Source of the DNA: Lonicera japonica
Lineage: Eukaryota > Streptophyta > Magnoliopsida > Dipsacales > Caprifoliaceae
Reading direction: 5' to 3'
NCBI GenBank assembly: GCA_021464415.1
Contig: CM038467.1
Coordinates: forward strand, 12,913,411-12,977,410
Length of the DNA stretch: 64,000 bases
Below the pieces are notes generated by a model. That model was given only the letters and a program-made list of their open reading frames with translations. It was not told where the DNA came from and ran no database searches. The translations under genes and the position numbers were made by a program. Position 1 is the stretch's first letter, and each line of letters begins with the position of its first letter. This document shows positions 36,601 through 47,690 of the stretch, in pieces.

Positions 36601-37539
36601 CGAAAAATAATTATTGTTTTTTTTTTTGTGAAATGTGAACTTTTATAAATAAAAAAAAAAAAAAACCAACACAATTTATAAGATACAATCTGTTGGTGTA
36701 AAAATCTAAAATAAATAATTAATCACGTAATCAATAATGATTGATTTAATAAAGAGAGATTGTGAAGAGCTGGTATTGTGGATGACAAGCCAACACTATA
36801 ATAAACCATTAAAACAATCGACATAAATTTATTATAGACTTTATTGACCTACTCCTATCTAAGTCTGTAAGTTCTAGTACACATATTAGACCTGTTGAAT
36901 ACAAGTGGAAAATATCTGAAGTGAAGAAATTTCTTTTGTTTTTACTTAAGTATTAGTATTCAATGCTCAAAACTTTGAATGTTGTAATTAAGTAGATGCT
37001 TTGTATATATAATAGGGGGAAAGTACGTTAGTGGAGCTAGAGTGGTTAACCCAAAGCTCCCTCCATCATTGCAGTTGTTTGTTAAGCATGTTCATCCTTA
37101 ATCTTGTTTATCCCTTTAATTCGGAGCATTACATACAGTTGACAAACATTTAATGCAGTTGAGGTGGTTTGTGTACCCACTCTTATCCTATCTATCAGTT
37201 GCCCATGTTTTTTTCAACTGCTATGATACAATTGCATCCAAAGTTGTACTCAGCTCGTCTGCACAAACTTGCAAGACTAGATTTTGAATGGCCTTCTCGT
37301 TATATTAAGTAAAATCCACTTAAGCATTTAAAAGAGGTCTGTTTATAAGACGTGGTTGACATCTTTTGCCACGTCACGATGCACGCCTACGTGATAGTCT
37401 GCGTGTCTATATTGTTTATCCAAATACTATTACACTAAAAAAAATACAAGCATAACAAAAGAAAATCCAAAACCAATGGCGCGTTATTACTCATATCCAT
37501 CAATTTATACGAGTATATGAAAATCACAAATACCCTATT
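33661..37539. other. Long intergenic stretch
   Basis: AT-rich, nearly 3.9 kb with no gene recognised. It includes the tandem duplication listed separately. Around 36690 a TGTTGGTGTAAAAATC sequence could be the start of a degraded Copia LTR, but no partner or primer site was found. Confidence 0.45.
34270..34433. repeat. About 82-bp tandem duplication
   Basis: The unit ATTAAATTTGTGCAAAAGAA...TAATTCTGCAGTTAAGAT...GAGTAGTTTAAAT occurs twice in a row with small differences (CAGTTAAGATGG versus CGGTTAAGATTG). Confidence 0.85.
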
Positions 37540-37753
37540 CCTTACATAGCTCCCAATACTTTATATTCCTGATGGCCTTCTAGTTCCAGCTAGCAGCTTT
37601 CACCAATTCCTCCACTTTAAGTAAGACAACTTCCCAACTTTGAGATTTCTGCTAAAAGGTTCTAGCATTCCTCTCCTGCCATAAAGTTTACACTGCAGCA
37701 GTTAAAACCAGGCTTCTTAATCTAGCTTTAAACCATGTCCCTTTAGATTCTGT

Positions 37754-37979
37754 TGTTAAATTATATTTTATCTTATTTCCTTATTCTAGTTATTCCATTC
37801 ACAATATTATTTCCTTTCTTTATTGTATTGCTAGTAGTTCTTTCATTTTCCTTGTTAGATTAGTTATTTCCTTTTATATTATCTTGTAAAACTCTATAAA
37901 TAGAGTTCACTCTTTATGTAATATTAAAAATTCACACAATCAGTTTAATAATATTTCTATCTCTCCTATAATCTTAACA
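37754..37979 (+). repeat. 5' LTR of the TRIM-like element
   Basis: TGTTAAATTATATTTTATCT...ATAATCTTAACA. It carries a promoter-like CTATAAATAGAG near 37896, probably the element's own TATA box. Confidence 0.92.
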
Positions 37980-37991
37980 CTGTATCAGAGG
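37980..37991 (+). other. Primer binding site of the TRIM-like element
   Basis: CTGTATCAGAGG directly after the LTR matches the initiator tRNA-Met site TGGTATCAGAGC at 9 of 12 positions. Confidence 0.75.
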
Positions 37992-38953
37992 TGTAAGATT
38001 TTTACGCTTTTATGTTCGCCGGCGGGCGATGTATATTGTCGTCCGCCGGGCCTCCAAACCTCACTGTTACCTATCACATCATTTAATCGTTTTCTTGTCA
38101 CCCACCACGCAGCTTCAACCACCATTAAACCCATTTGTTGCCAACATTTTCCTATCCCAAAATTACACACCACCCACATAATCTTTGTCGTCTTACATAA
38201 ATGATTCCAAATTTGTCAAGTACAGTCCAATCAAACCACTCCCACACTTCCATGCACAGAGAGTGTACCGGCCAACATCACTCGCCACTATCTGAAACCA
38301 ACAGTCGAAATCATCGTCCGCCGGACCAAACCCGTTGCCAGTACCCTGCCAAATAAACCCCATTTTTTTCCCTCCAAACCTGGTTTTCTGGAAAATTCAA
38401 GGTTCAAGCCTCAGCATCTCCATTCCCCATTTGTTATTCCGAACTTTATTTCTATGTAATCCTATTCCCGTCTGCTCTCCATGTGCGAGTATGAGGTCGC
38501 ACGTGAGGGAGGGTACTCAGACAATCCCAGATCTTTTTTTATTTACTTAGACGATCCAGTTCTTCTTTTGTTCAAACGATCCAGTTTTTTTGTTTCTTTT
38601 ATTCAGACGATGCAGTTTTTTCTTTTACTCAGACGATCAATTTTTTTTTCCAATTTTTCTTTTCTCAAATTTTCTACCCAGATTTTTATTTCAGTTTTTC
38701 TACTCATACCAAATTTTCTATTCTTGTTTCAGTTTTCTATTTTCTATTCATGTTCCAATTTTTTCAGTTTCTCTAAGATTTTCATGTTCTAGTTTTTCAG
38801 TTTTATATTCCAGTTTTTCTTGTTGAAATTATTGAAGACTCAGTCATCCTCGTCGGCTCGCCCGCCTCGTTCGCCTACATGTTAGTTTGTCTACTCAACT
38901 TGTTCTTCTCCAAACTCAGAATGCTCTTCAAGACTTCTTGAGTTTGAGGGGGG

Positions 38954-39179
38954 TGTTAAATTATATTTTATCTCATTTCCTTATTCTAGTTATTCCATTC
39001 ATAATGTTATTTCCTTTCTTTATTGTATTGCTAGTAGTTCTTTCCTTTTCCTTGTTAGATTAGTTATTTCTTTTTCTATTATCTTGTAAGGCCCTATAAA
39101 TAGAGTTCCCTCTTTATATAATATTAAAAATTCACACAATCAGTTTAATAATATTTCTCTCTCTCCTATAATCTTAACA
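38954..39179 (+). repeat. 3' LTR of the TRIM-like element
   Basis: 226 bp, same ends as the 5' LTR, preceded by the polypurine tract. Confidence 0.92.
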
Positions 39180-39300
39180 TATGTCACTACGCACTCATTC
39201 TCATGATCCCAAGTACCAGCACTTCTTCTAACTCCAATTCTCCTAAGAGCAGTGTTCCATATCCTCTGAGAGAAAGGACAGCTAAAAAAATAAATTATTC

Positions 39301-40244
39301 AAGTCTTCAATAATATTATAGCACAATCAGTCAGTGTCATTGAAAAAATAATTATTGTTAGTCTATTTATCTCCAATTTTACTATTTATACCCAACGACT
39401 CCTTGCCAAGGAATGAGGTTAATTTTTGGTCCTTCTTTTATGATTTTGTCCAAGGGTTACACAGCACACCGTGGTATTCGTAGAAAGATGGACAAAAATA
39501 TAATATAATTATTGTTTTCACAAAATTAAAAAGTAGAACTATTTTCTTACTACGAGTCAATATTAAGTTTTTATTTATTTATTTATTTATTTTAAGCACA
39601 AAATAATTATGTGTGAAAAAGAGATGTGGACATAGCATATTCTTCATTTAAAGTATGCACAACAAAAACAAAATATGTGAAACAAATTACTAATTCTTAA
39701 TTAAAATGCTTATGCCTTCTCTCTCAAATAATGCGAACAACTTTCTTTTTTAGATATCTCAAATTATTAGTCTTTTTTCTAGACATCAGTAGTCATTGAT
39801 TATGTTTTATTTAGTATCTTTGTGCTTGGGATAGTGGCAGCATAGCTAGGTTGGTATTAACTGAGGCGTGTCAATTATTGGTTGAAAACTATTTCCAAAC
39901 CCCATCTTTTACCTTGATTCTTCCTCGGTCATCGAGAGTTTCTGGAAGCACTCCTTTTAATCCAAGATAATGCCCTAAAATAAACAAAAAAACTAGCAAT
40001 TAAACATTAAAGGGAAAAATGGAAAATAGTCCAATGTTTTTCCATTGCTCGGTTTATGAGAAATATTTAGTATAACAGTTACAACGATATATGTTATCAC
40101 ATATCCAATAAAATTGCAAGAAATCAATGATTCATGTAATTGTGGAGAGAGAAATGCACACTTGCCTGCAATTTCAATGAGTTCATAATAACAGATGGCG
40201 TTGTAATTATTGTATTAAATATTTTTCTCGTACTTTATTAGCAT
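39301..40244. other. Gene-free stretch
   Basis: AT-rich between two retroelement remnants; nothing recognised. Confidence 0.45.
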
Positions 40245-40547
40245 GGTAGAATGGTAGATAGGCTGACTATTAAAGAAGCATGCATTTTCGGTGTTAAGAC
40301 CGGAATTTCCAATGCTAACATCAAGAGCAATAATCACTCAGTGGTTGATTGGTGCCTTTCAAATTCTCTGGATCCCCCTCGGGATTGCCTCGTGATAATT
40401 CTCGACATAAGATATCTTTTGAATTCTTGTGGAGCTTCCCTTCATTTTGTGCCTCGAGAGGCTAACAAGACAGCCAATGAGTTACAGGGCTTTTTTGCTC
40501 TTCGTTTTGGTTGTATGCATTGTATCATTGCTTCACGAGATTTTTAA
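40245..40547 (+). pseudogene. RNase H-like (RVT_3) fragment of a retroelement
   Basis: The translation holds KEACIFGVKTGISNANIKSN, VVDWC, LVIILDIRYLL and ASLHFVPREANKTANEL. This matches the plant RNase H-like domain (RVT_3) found at the end of LINE polyproteins and in stray copies; HFVPREAN-A is its best conserved stretch. The catalytic N-terminal part (the first Asp and Glu region) is missing, so it is a fragment. It ends where a MITE begins. Confidence 0.7.
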
Positions 40548-40551
40548 AATT

Positions 40552-40828
40552 AGAGTGGGGCTATTGCCACCCACCATATCTCTCCGTAACACTCCTGGTT
40601 TGATTTGGTGCAATAGGACCGAGCATGTGCACATTGATTTGGTGCAATAGGACCAAACGTGTGCCCATTATTCGGTGTTATTGGGCCGAGTCAATATATT
40701 TTTTTTATTTTCAACAGTAATTCGACTCTATTACACAAAGTAAATGATTATATACTCGGCCTAAATATATCGAGTCAAATATAAGGAGTGTTACAGAGAG
40801 ATATGGGGTGTAGCAATAGCCCCATCCT
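40552..40828. mobile_element. MITE with GTGGGGCTATTGC ends
   Basis: The left end AGAGTGGGGCTATTGCCACC and the inverted right end AGGATGGGGCTATTGCTACA match, as do inner ATATCTCTCYGTAACACTCC blocks on both sides. 277 bp, flanked by AAAATT on each side. Non-coding. Confidence 0.8.
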
Positions 40829-41400
40829 AAAATTAAGCTCGTATCTGTATCTGTATCTGTTTAGTTTGTTTTGCTTTGCATTTTTTTTTTGGGCTTTCAA
40901 TTGTTCGGACAGAAAAAAAAGGGCCTAGTGCTCATTAAGAACATCCTTGTTATCTCCTGGCCCGCAATTAGGACTCCGTTTTATTGGCCCAGGTCTCTCT
41001 TTCTTCCCCCACCCATAACTCACTGGTAATTCAACAATCATAAATTCATAATCTGACCTTTTTCCTGTCGTTCGGGACTTCAACTGAAACCCCCTATATA
41101 TTGCATAACTATCTCCGTCTTCTCATCCCAACCGCACTCGGATGACGCGCTTACACGCATTCATCACTCGAAACAACTCAGTGGGGCCAAATTGTCAAAA
41201 CATCCACGCGCCTGCAGCGCGTGCTAGATCGTATTCAACGCGCTTTGGAGAAAATTTGCCCTAGTCGCCTTCGAACCCAAATCTCCCCATATCGCACCGT
41301 GTATCGCCTCCAACTCCGATCCTCAATTTCGATTCGAATTCCATTCCTTCTAGTCCGTTGATCTGTCTCCAATTTCTCCGTTCGGTTTTCTAGATTCACG
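40829..41400. promoter_or_regulatory. Promoter and leader region of Dr1
   Basis: The last few hundred bases turn C-rich and G+C-richer than the flanks, as plant leaders do. No clear TATA box was picked; housekeeping-type promoters often lack one. Confidence 0.4.
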
Positions 41401-41415
41401 ATTTTCGTTATCACG

Positions 41416-41573
41416 GTGAGTTTAGTCTAGATCTGTTTTCCTTTTAATGTTTTGAGCTGCAGTTCCTTTAGTTTTGTTGATTATCTATATATTTGTGTTT
41501 GTATGTTTCTAAATAAAGAGGAATTTGTTCGATCGGAGTTGTAATTTATTTTTTGTATTTCGATTTGATTCAG
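41416..41573 (+). other. Intron in the 5' leader of Dr1
   Basis: TCACG|GTGAGTTTAG at the donor and TTTGATTCAG|AAGG at the acceptor, ten bases before the start codon. Leader introns with this placement are common in constitutively expressed plant genes. Confidence 0.65.
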
Positions 41574-41583
41574 AAGGATAAAA

Positions 41584-44398
41584 ATGGAAGCTATGGACAT
41601 CGTTGGGAGGACAAAAGAGGATGCTTCGCTTCCAAAGGGTTGTTTCTTGTTTCTTGGTTGAATTTATTTCTTACCTCGTACTATGTCTGTATACATGCCT
41701 ACACGCCTGTCTATGTCTATATCTTTGTGTTGTGATTTGTAATTTTTATAGATTCAGTAGGGTTTTTTTTGCTAATAATTTGGCAGTATAAATTATTATA
41801 ATATAATTTTTTTTATAAGGTATAAATGTGATGAATCAATTTACAGGGATTGTGACTTGATAAAGTTGATGTATTTCTTGCCCGTACAGTGATGTGAGGC
41901 CACTAAGATTTGCATCCTGGAAAGAAAAGATAAATTGGTTTTTTAATTAGTAAAGTGACCTACATCCTAGTTATTACTGACTAATAAAATTAAAATGGAT
42001 TAGAGAAAGAGAGAGAACTGTTTCTGGGGATGAAATACACTAATCTGTTAATAAAAATCAATTCGTATGTATGCCAAGTTGAGGAAGCATCGGTATGCTC
42101 TCTTCCGTGGAAAATTCTTCATACTGACAGCTTGATAATTCTGAAGGTGCGGATTAACTACCCTGATAATCAACCTCATAGTAGTCTTTTGTGTATTCGT
42201 TAAGCCATTAAGTTTTCAAAATTGTAGTCACATTCGTTGGCTGTGTGTCAGTGTGTAGTTTCACTAAAATTCCCACACAACCCTCATATGTGTATATGTC
42301 ACTGCGTGTAGATTTGTATGTTTGATAATGATTCCTTTTGAGGTGACTTAGTCTTGGTGACTAAGTTACTTCATAAGTCATAACACACTCCTTAGATTGG
42401 TTGTCTACATCCTTTATTCATGCGAATTATGATTTTTTGTTTTCAGCAACAATGACTAAGATCATTAAAGAGATGTTGCCTCCAGATGTTCGGGTTGCAA
42501 GAGATGCTCAAGATCTTTTAATCGAATGCTGTGTAGGTGAGAGGCTAATTACAGTACTTTCTAGCTTTTTATTTCCCTTCAACTTGAAGTTAACTAACAA
42601 TTATTGATGCGGCTTGAATTTGTAAAATTGCTCCTCTTATTGACGATCTCCAGTAGTCCAATGTTTCCTTGTGGTTTCATATTGCTAAAATTTGTTGTCT
42701 AGTTATCACGTATCACATACTTAAGTTTGTGCTTTTCCAATAGATTGATGAACTAGTATGCAAAAAACTAAAAGGACACATTTATACTATGTACACGTGA
42801 AGGGAGGCTGGGAGTAGAATTCATTTGAAGGTTTTGATACTAATATATACGAATTTAGAATCTCTTCTATGTTCCTCATTGTAATAGTTTCATTTCAGAA
42901 GTTGTTTTGAAGAAGAGTAGTGCTAAACTTATTCAATTTTTGTACATACTTTCTACGGCTTTTTTGAGTTACCTATTTTAATGCGTAATTAGAGATATCC
43001 CCCATTTCAATAATCCTTTGACTTAAGCCTCCAACTTTTGACGGATTGCTAAACCCCGTCCAATTTTTTTGCACTTTGACATATATACCCCTGTATACAT
43101 ATAACCTCATCTTCTTCATTAGATGAACTCTAACCCTAATTTCATGATCTGACCCCTAATTTCCTTTCTCTCTCTCTGATACCAAATGCTAACCACCCCC
43201 CCAACAAAAAAACAAACCGGCGCCATTGAGTTGCACTCTTAGAGAGTAATTAATTACGAGATGAAACTTAACCATGTAGAGTCAGGACAAGGTGCAACAA
43301 GAGGTTCATTGTGGAGGTTGATAATAATTCGAGGATGGTGAGATGACGTGGTAATGGCAACTTATTCCTTTTTCTCGTTTAGCTTTTGAAAATTTAGTGT
43401 GTGATATATATAGCTAAAATCCATGTCTCTCAAGTGTTTTTAAACTACAGGAGTCAATACATTCTCTAACTCCAGCTGATCAGTTATTAATGTAATCTTC
43501 CAACCATTTTTACTCTGCTAATGAAGAATAAAAAATTTCCTTTGTGATATGCTTTTGCAGAGTTTATTAATCTTGTGTCATCAGAGTCAAATGAGGTTTG
43601 TAGCCGAGAAGAGAAGAGAACTATTGCGCCAGAGCATGTACTCAAGGCACTAGAGGTTTTTTATCCCATGATATATTTTACTTACTTTCTTAAGCTTTCG
43701 TCTCTTCTTCTATATGTTGTGTAAATTCTGTCCATTTCTCTTTGGCTATCACAAGAAAACTACCATTATTCATGTGGTATCATTCACACTTTTATGGATA
43801 TGATGTATACAGAAACTTGTTCTTATCCAAAAAAAGTACATCAATAAAATTATAAACGGAATATATATATAGTAGAAAATGGGTAGCGATGAGTTTAGCT
43901 GTAATTTATTTTTCCCTTTTATCCCGACTGCTCCTATCTGCTTGAATACGTTCGTGACGATTTATATAAGCAAATGATCTGTCTGTCAGGTTCTTGGGTT
44001 TGGTGAATACATTGAAGATGTTTATGCTGCATACGAACAACACAAGCTAGAGACTATGGTAATGGCTCATTATTTCATGCTCTACTTTTATCCTTTTATC
44101 ATCTTTATACATGCCTGTTTGTTATATAGTAACAGAAAGAACAGGGTGTTGGTGGGTTTTCTTTTCTTTATTCACTAGACGTACTATTTTTACTCTCCTG
44201 GTGGTTTAATATATTTTATATTATGGTTTCCAACAGGACACAGTGAAAGGTGGTGGGAAGTGGACCAACGGAGCTGAGATGACGGAAGAGGAAGCACTGG
44301 CGGAGCAGCAGAGGATGTTTGCTGAAGCGCGTGCGAGAATGAATGGTGGGGTAAACATCCAGAAACAACCAGAACCAGAGCCGGGTTTGGGCAGCTAG
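41584..44398 (+). CDS. DR1: Dr1 homolog, NC2-beta subunit of the TBP-binding repressor
   Basis: Dr1 pairs with DRAP1 (NC2-alpha) through histone folds; the dimer clamps TBP on the TATA box and controls RNA polymerase II initiation in the nucleus. Five coding exons (41584-41638, 42447-42536, 43561-43655, 43990-44058, 44237-44398) join in phase with GT-AG introns to 156 residues. The histone fold covers about 15-95: LPKATMTKIIKEMLPPDVRV, RDAQDLLIECCVEFINLVSS and APEHVLKALEVLGFGEYIED. The C-terminal part has the Gln/Ala-rich AEQQRMFAEARARMNGG motif typical of plant Dr1. It differs from the related NF-YB proteins by the KATMTKIIKEMLP opening. LTR element copy 2 begins about 520 bp after the stop in the same direction. 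Confidence 0.97.
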
Positions 44399-44910
44399 CC
44401 AGCTAGCTTTTAAGTAGGATCTTTTTTTTTCTTGAACCATAAATAGGCAAGCTTCCCTGACTCTCTCTCTCTCACACCTGTTCTCATGTTATTATGTACA
44501 AAAGCCCTTGGGTAGAGCCACTGGCATTTCTTCACCACTCTAGCTTAATTTTTACTCCAGCGCATTGTCTATATATCCGCTGTAATTAGTCACAGTTTGC
44601 TCAAGTTCGAATCTTTGGTCCAGTCCAGGTTGTCTGTTACTCTCAATATATGTGATGAATAATTGTAGAAAAGATATGATCGTTTGCAATTTATTTAATG
44701 TTTACCCTAGTAAAAATGTAACTGTAATTTACTCAATCAAGAACAGAACATTCTAGACTTAAAAAACATTTTACGGTTCGTTAACACCTCCCAACAAGAT
44801 TCAAGAGAGAGCTGGCCAATTCAGATAAAAAAATAAGTCTTAGTAAGAGTGGCTAGAGAGTGTGAGGTCAAAATAACAATTTTGAACATGGGAAGAGAAT
44901 TATAACTTAC
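44399..44910. other. 3' flank of Dr1
   Basis: Likely holds the Dr1 3' untranslated region and polyadenylation site; no other feature is seen before the target duplication attat. Confidence 0.5.
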
Positions 44911-44915
44911 ATTAT

Positions 44916-45204
44916 TGTTAGAAATGATGATATTGAATGATGATATTCTCCAACATAAATTAGCATTATTATTTGTAATTATTAAAGCTTAGAATTATTC
45001 TTCTTTTCCTTTATTCCCTCCTCCATGTTTCCCTCCTTGTCTCCTCCTTTCTTCCTCATTTTAGGTTTCTTGTTTCCTTCTTTACTTGTATATATATTCA
45101 TGTCAATTCCATTGTAAATGGATGAAAAGATTGTAACAATGTAATCCATTATGGAATTCTTGCTCATTATAATTTCTCTATTTCTTGTGTTGTATAATTT
45201 AACA
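44916..45204 (+). repeat. 5' LTR of copy 2
   Basis: TGTTAGAAATGATGATATTG...GTTGTATAATTTAACA. It matches the copy 1 LTR over most of its length but differs in the last third (AAATGGATGAAAAGATTG versus AAATAGATGTGAGATTG). Confidence 0.95.
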
Positions 45205-45216
45205 TGGTATCAGAGG
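45205..45216 (+). other. Primer binding site of copy 2
   Basis: TGGTATCAGAGG directly after the LTR; 11 of 12 bases match the initiator tRNA-Met site. Confidence 0.92.
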
Positions 45217-45399
45217 ACAACCTCGCCACTAGCCACCACGACCTCGCCACCGACCACCAGCCACCACACAACCTCGCCACCAAGCCACCACACCTATCAC
45301 CATTATCAAACAAATCAAATACGCCTCCAAACACTACTCGAATCAGACTTTACGCAGCAAACCTGTTCAAATAAAACCACGTCCAAATAATTATTATTG

Positions 45400-45470
45400 A
45401 AGCATTCAGCCTGGCTGGCAAGACCATCAGGTAACCACAGCTTAGTGCAAGGTTCGATTCCTACTAATAG
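45400..45470 (+). other. tRNA-like segment in the leader of copy 2
   Basis: GCCTGGCTGGCAAGACC, then GGTTCGATTCC (B-box type) about 30 nt later. Same block as in copy 1. Confidence 0.4.
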
Positions 45471-45530
45471 CATTTTATTTTTCCTCTATTTCCTTACAAA
45501 CTGCAACTGCCACATCATTGACACACAAGC

Positions 45531-45617
45531 GCCACGTGACATCCAGTCAGCGCCACGTGTCCGCCACGTGACATCCAGTCAGCGCCACGTGTCAGTCACG
45601 TGTCAGCCACGTCAGCG
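45531..45617 (+). promoter_or_regulatory. G-box (CACGTG) cluster upstream of the copy 2 LOB ORF
   Basis: Five CACGTG sites (45533-45538, 45554-45559, 45565-45570, 45586-45591, 45597-45602) and a CACGTC within 87 bp, one more than in copy 1, built from the repeated word ACATCCAGTCAGCGCCACGT. Confidence 0.55.
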
Positions 45618-46108
45618 GTTAACGCCGTTTGCTTGCCGTCAGAATTGACGGAATATTCCAGACACCGTCAGATATATTTACAATTTCACCCCTGTACTTT
45701 CTGATATTTCTATTCTAGCCCCTAAACCTTCTTATTTTCCTATTCTAACATCAAGAGCCGTTGATCTCATTGCACCACTCATCCACTCGTTTCAACTTCC
45801 CGATTCTCTCCTCCGTCAATCCCAAGCAACACCGTCCATTTCCTCAGTCATACCATAACCGACAACCCCTAATCCATACCATAACCGACAACCCGCAAAT
45901 TCCGTAAACTCCAGACCCTCGCCATCATCAAATACCGACATCTTTTTGCTCCGACCTCGAAATTCGAAATTCAAATTTCGAGATCGGTGCCTTTAACCCT
46001 TTCACCAGCTTCCTGCCATTAAAATCAAAACACACCATCCTCACTGCAAATCACCCAATAGCACCATCCTCACTGCAAATCTCCCATTCAAATCCAATAC
46101 AAACAGCC

Positions 46109-47425
46109 ATGTCGATCAGCATCCGCCAGCGAGGTACTCCATGTCCTGCCTGCTCTTTTCGCCGCAGAGCTTGTCCTCCTTCTTGTGAATCAGTTAAAAT
46201 CTTTTCAAATGCGTATCATCGTCGAGATTATCACACAATCTTTTCCGTTTTTGGGGTAAAAAGTGTTGAATTCTTTTTACAACACGTACCGGATCACAAA
46301 CATCGTGAAACTCTCGATTCGTTTCTCTTTGAAGCTAAGGCAAGAATCCTAAATCCTGCTGGTGGATGCGTTGCCCTCCTTACCTCTCTTGATCAAAAGC
46401 TTGAGGCTCTGCAGTCACGAATGACGGCGTTGGAGGCTCGACTGGACAGCGAGTATCCCAGGGTTAATCCGTCATTTTCCTTTGTCCCTCCTGCAAGTTC
46501 CTCAAGGGCCAATCCATCCGACTCCCTTGCTCACCCACCAGGCTCCTTCGCTTCTCCATCCGGCTCTGGTCGACGCCGCCACCGTTCGACCGGAAAACTG
46601 CCGGAGAAATCTCCAGCCTCCAGGTCATTTGCCTACCCATCCGGCTCCTTTACTCACCCATCCGGCTCCTTTGCCTCTCCACCTGACCCCTTTAACCCTC
46701 CTGCAAGTTCCTCAAGGGCCAATCCATCCGACTCCCTTGCTCACCCACCAGGCTCCTTCGCTTCTCCATCCGGCTTCTTTACTCACCCATCCGGCTCCTT
46801 TGCCTCTCCACCTGGCTCCTTTAACCCTCCTGCAAGTTCCTCAAGGGCCAATCCATCTGACTCCCTTGCTCACCCACCAGGCTCCTTCGCTTCTCCATCC
46901 GGCTCCTTTACTCACCCATCCGGCTCCTTTGCCTCTCCACCTGGCTCCTTTAACCCTCCTACAAGTTCCTCAAGGGCCAATCCATCCGACTCCCTTGCTC
47001 ACCCACCAGGCTCCTTCGCTTCTCCATCTGGCCCCTCAGAGAATCCTCTAGAACCTGGGGTTCTTCCGACCCAGGAAGATTTGTTGGAGCATCCTCACTA
47101 CAAAAGTTTTTTAAAGCTCCTTTCATCAACCCCTGATATCCATCTACCGACCGTGAATCTTTCAGAACACGGGGATCCTCTGACAGCAGTGGATATGCCG
47201 GCATATCCGACTCTGTCAGATTACCAAGTTGCTTTGGATGGTTTCTCAAAGGGGTCTCCTCAAATTAGTTCTGTTGCGGAGGTTGCCGGATTAATGACTC
47301 CGGATTGGACTACCTTAGGAGATATAGGATACAATTCGCTCTCTGCTTCTAACTTCACTGATATCTTGAATTTTGGTGCTGATGATTCTCAGAATCCATC
47401 GCCTTTCTCTTTTTTATCTCAATAA
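46109..47425 (+). CDS. LOB-domain (LBD-like) protein encoded inside LTR retrotransposon copy 2
   Basis: This 438-residue frame is collinear with the one in copy 1 and shows no frameshift or stop. It keeps the zinc motif cysteines at 12, 15, 22 and 26, the GAS-like block ending NPAGGC, the Leu heptads at about 91-112 and the 43-residue Pro/Ser repeats. Seven residues differ from copy 1 (P33S, A88V, S116Y, I119V and three in the repeat region), against at least two silent changes seen (for example in VFGVK and EFF codons). That ratio does not by itself show selection for the protein; both copies may simply be young. The ATG at 46109 is the first in this frame, because the upstream ATG of copy 1 is ATA here. 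It may act as a regulator of DNA targets like host LBD proteins, or be a by-product of gene capture. Confidence 0.85.
   Translation: MSISIRQRGTPCPACSFRRRACPPSCESVKIFSNAYHRRDYHTIFSVFGVKSVEFFLQHVPDHKHRETLDSFLFEAKARILNPAGGCVALLTSLDQKLEALQSRMTALEARLDSEYPRVNPSFSFVPPASSSRANPSDSLAHPPGSFASPSGSGRRRHRSTGKLPEKSPASRSFAYPSGSFTHPSGSFASPPDPFNPPASSSRANPSDSLAHPPGSFASPSGFFTHPSGSFASPPGSFNPPASSSRANPSDSLAHPPGSFASPSGSFTHPSGSFASPPGSFNPPTSSSRANPSDSLAHPPGSFASPSGPSENPLEPGVLPTQEDLLEHPHYKSFLKLLSSTPDIHLPTVNLSEHGDPLTAVDMPAYPTLSDYQVALDGFSKGSPQISSVAEVAGLMTPDWTTLGDIGYNSLSASNFTDILNFGADDSQNPSPFSFLSQ
46490..47040 (+). repeat. 129-bp coding tandem repeats in the copy 2 LOB ORF
   Basis: CCTGCAAGTTCCTCAAGGGC starts at 46490, 46700 and 46829 and, with one change, at 46958; the last three are exactly 129 bp apart. 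Each unit encodes 43 residues. Confidence 0.92.
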
Positions 47426-47567
47426 TGTGTGTTCCCTTCCTTCCGCACCACCAACACCCTCGGAAACCTCTCGCCTCTCATATCGAAACTTCAGTTTATC
47501 TCTCTAAAACCAAAACCAAAGAAAGGGCCATCATTGACTACTAGCACCACTGCTACTCTTCCACCTC

Positions 47568-47605
<38 letters not shown>

Positions 47606-47690
47606 ATATCTATATATATTCAATCTCTTCAATTTAATATTTCCGGCGGGTCGCCTTTCGCTGCACCTCCAAGTATTCTGATTCAATTTC

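Larger units (their letters stand above)
37754..39179 (+). mobile_element. TRIM/LARD-like LTR element in a LINE fragment
   Basis: 1426 bp with two 226-bp LTRs (TG...CA) that differ at about 12 positions, so the insertion is much older than the LOB-carrying elements. Flanks tctgt (37749-37753) and tatgt (39180-39184) are a 5-bp target duplication with one change. A primer site follows the 5' LTR and a polypurine tract GAGTTTGAGGGGGG precedes the 3' LTR. The 974-bp interior has no gag or pol; it includes pyrimidine-rich repeats such as CAGACGATCCAGTT at about 38518-38640. Confidence 0.92.
37540..39300 (-). pseudogene. LINE-type (non-LTR) retrotransposon C-terminal fragment, split by a TRIM element
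   Basis: On the minus strand 39180-39300 reads CPFSQRIWNTALRRIGVRR...GTWDHENECVVT, and 37540-37753 continues ESKGTWFKARLRSLVL...TLWQERNART and SQSWEVVLLKVEELVKAASWN. This is the zinc-finger-like region (zf-RVT) after the reverse transcriptase of plant LINEs. When the inserted element at 37754-39179 is taken out, the frame runs straight through the junction (CVVT-ESKGTW). Stops, for example in AV*TLWQE, show it is dead. No upstream reverse transcriptase was found. Confidence 0.8.
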
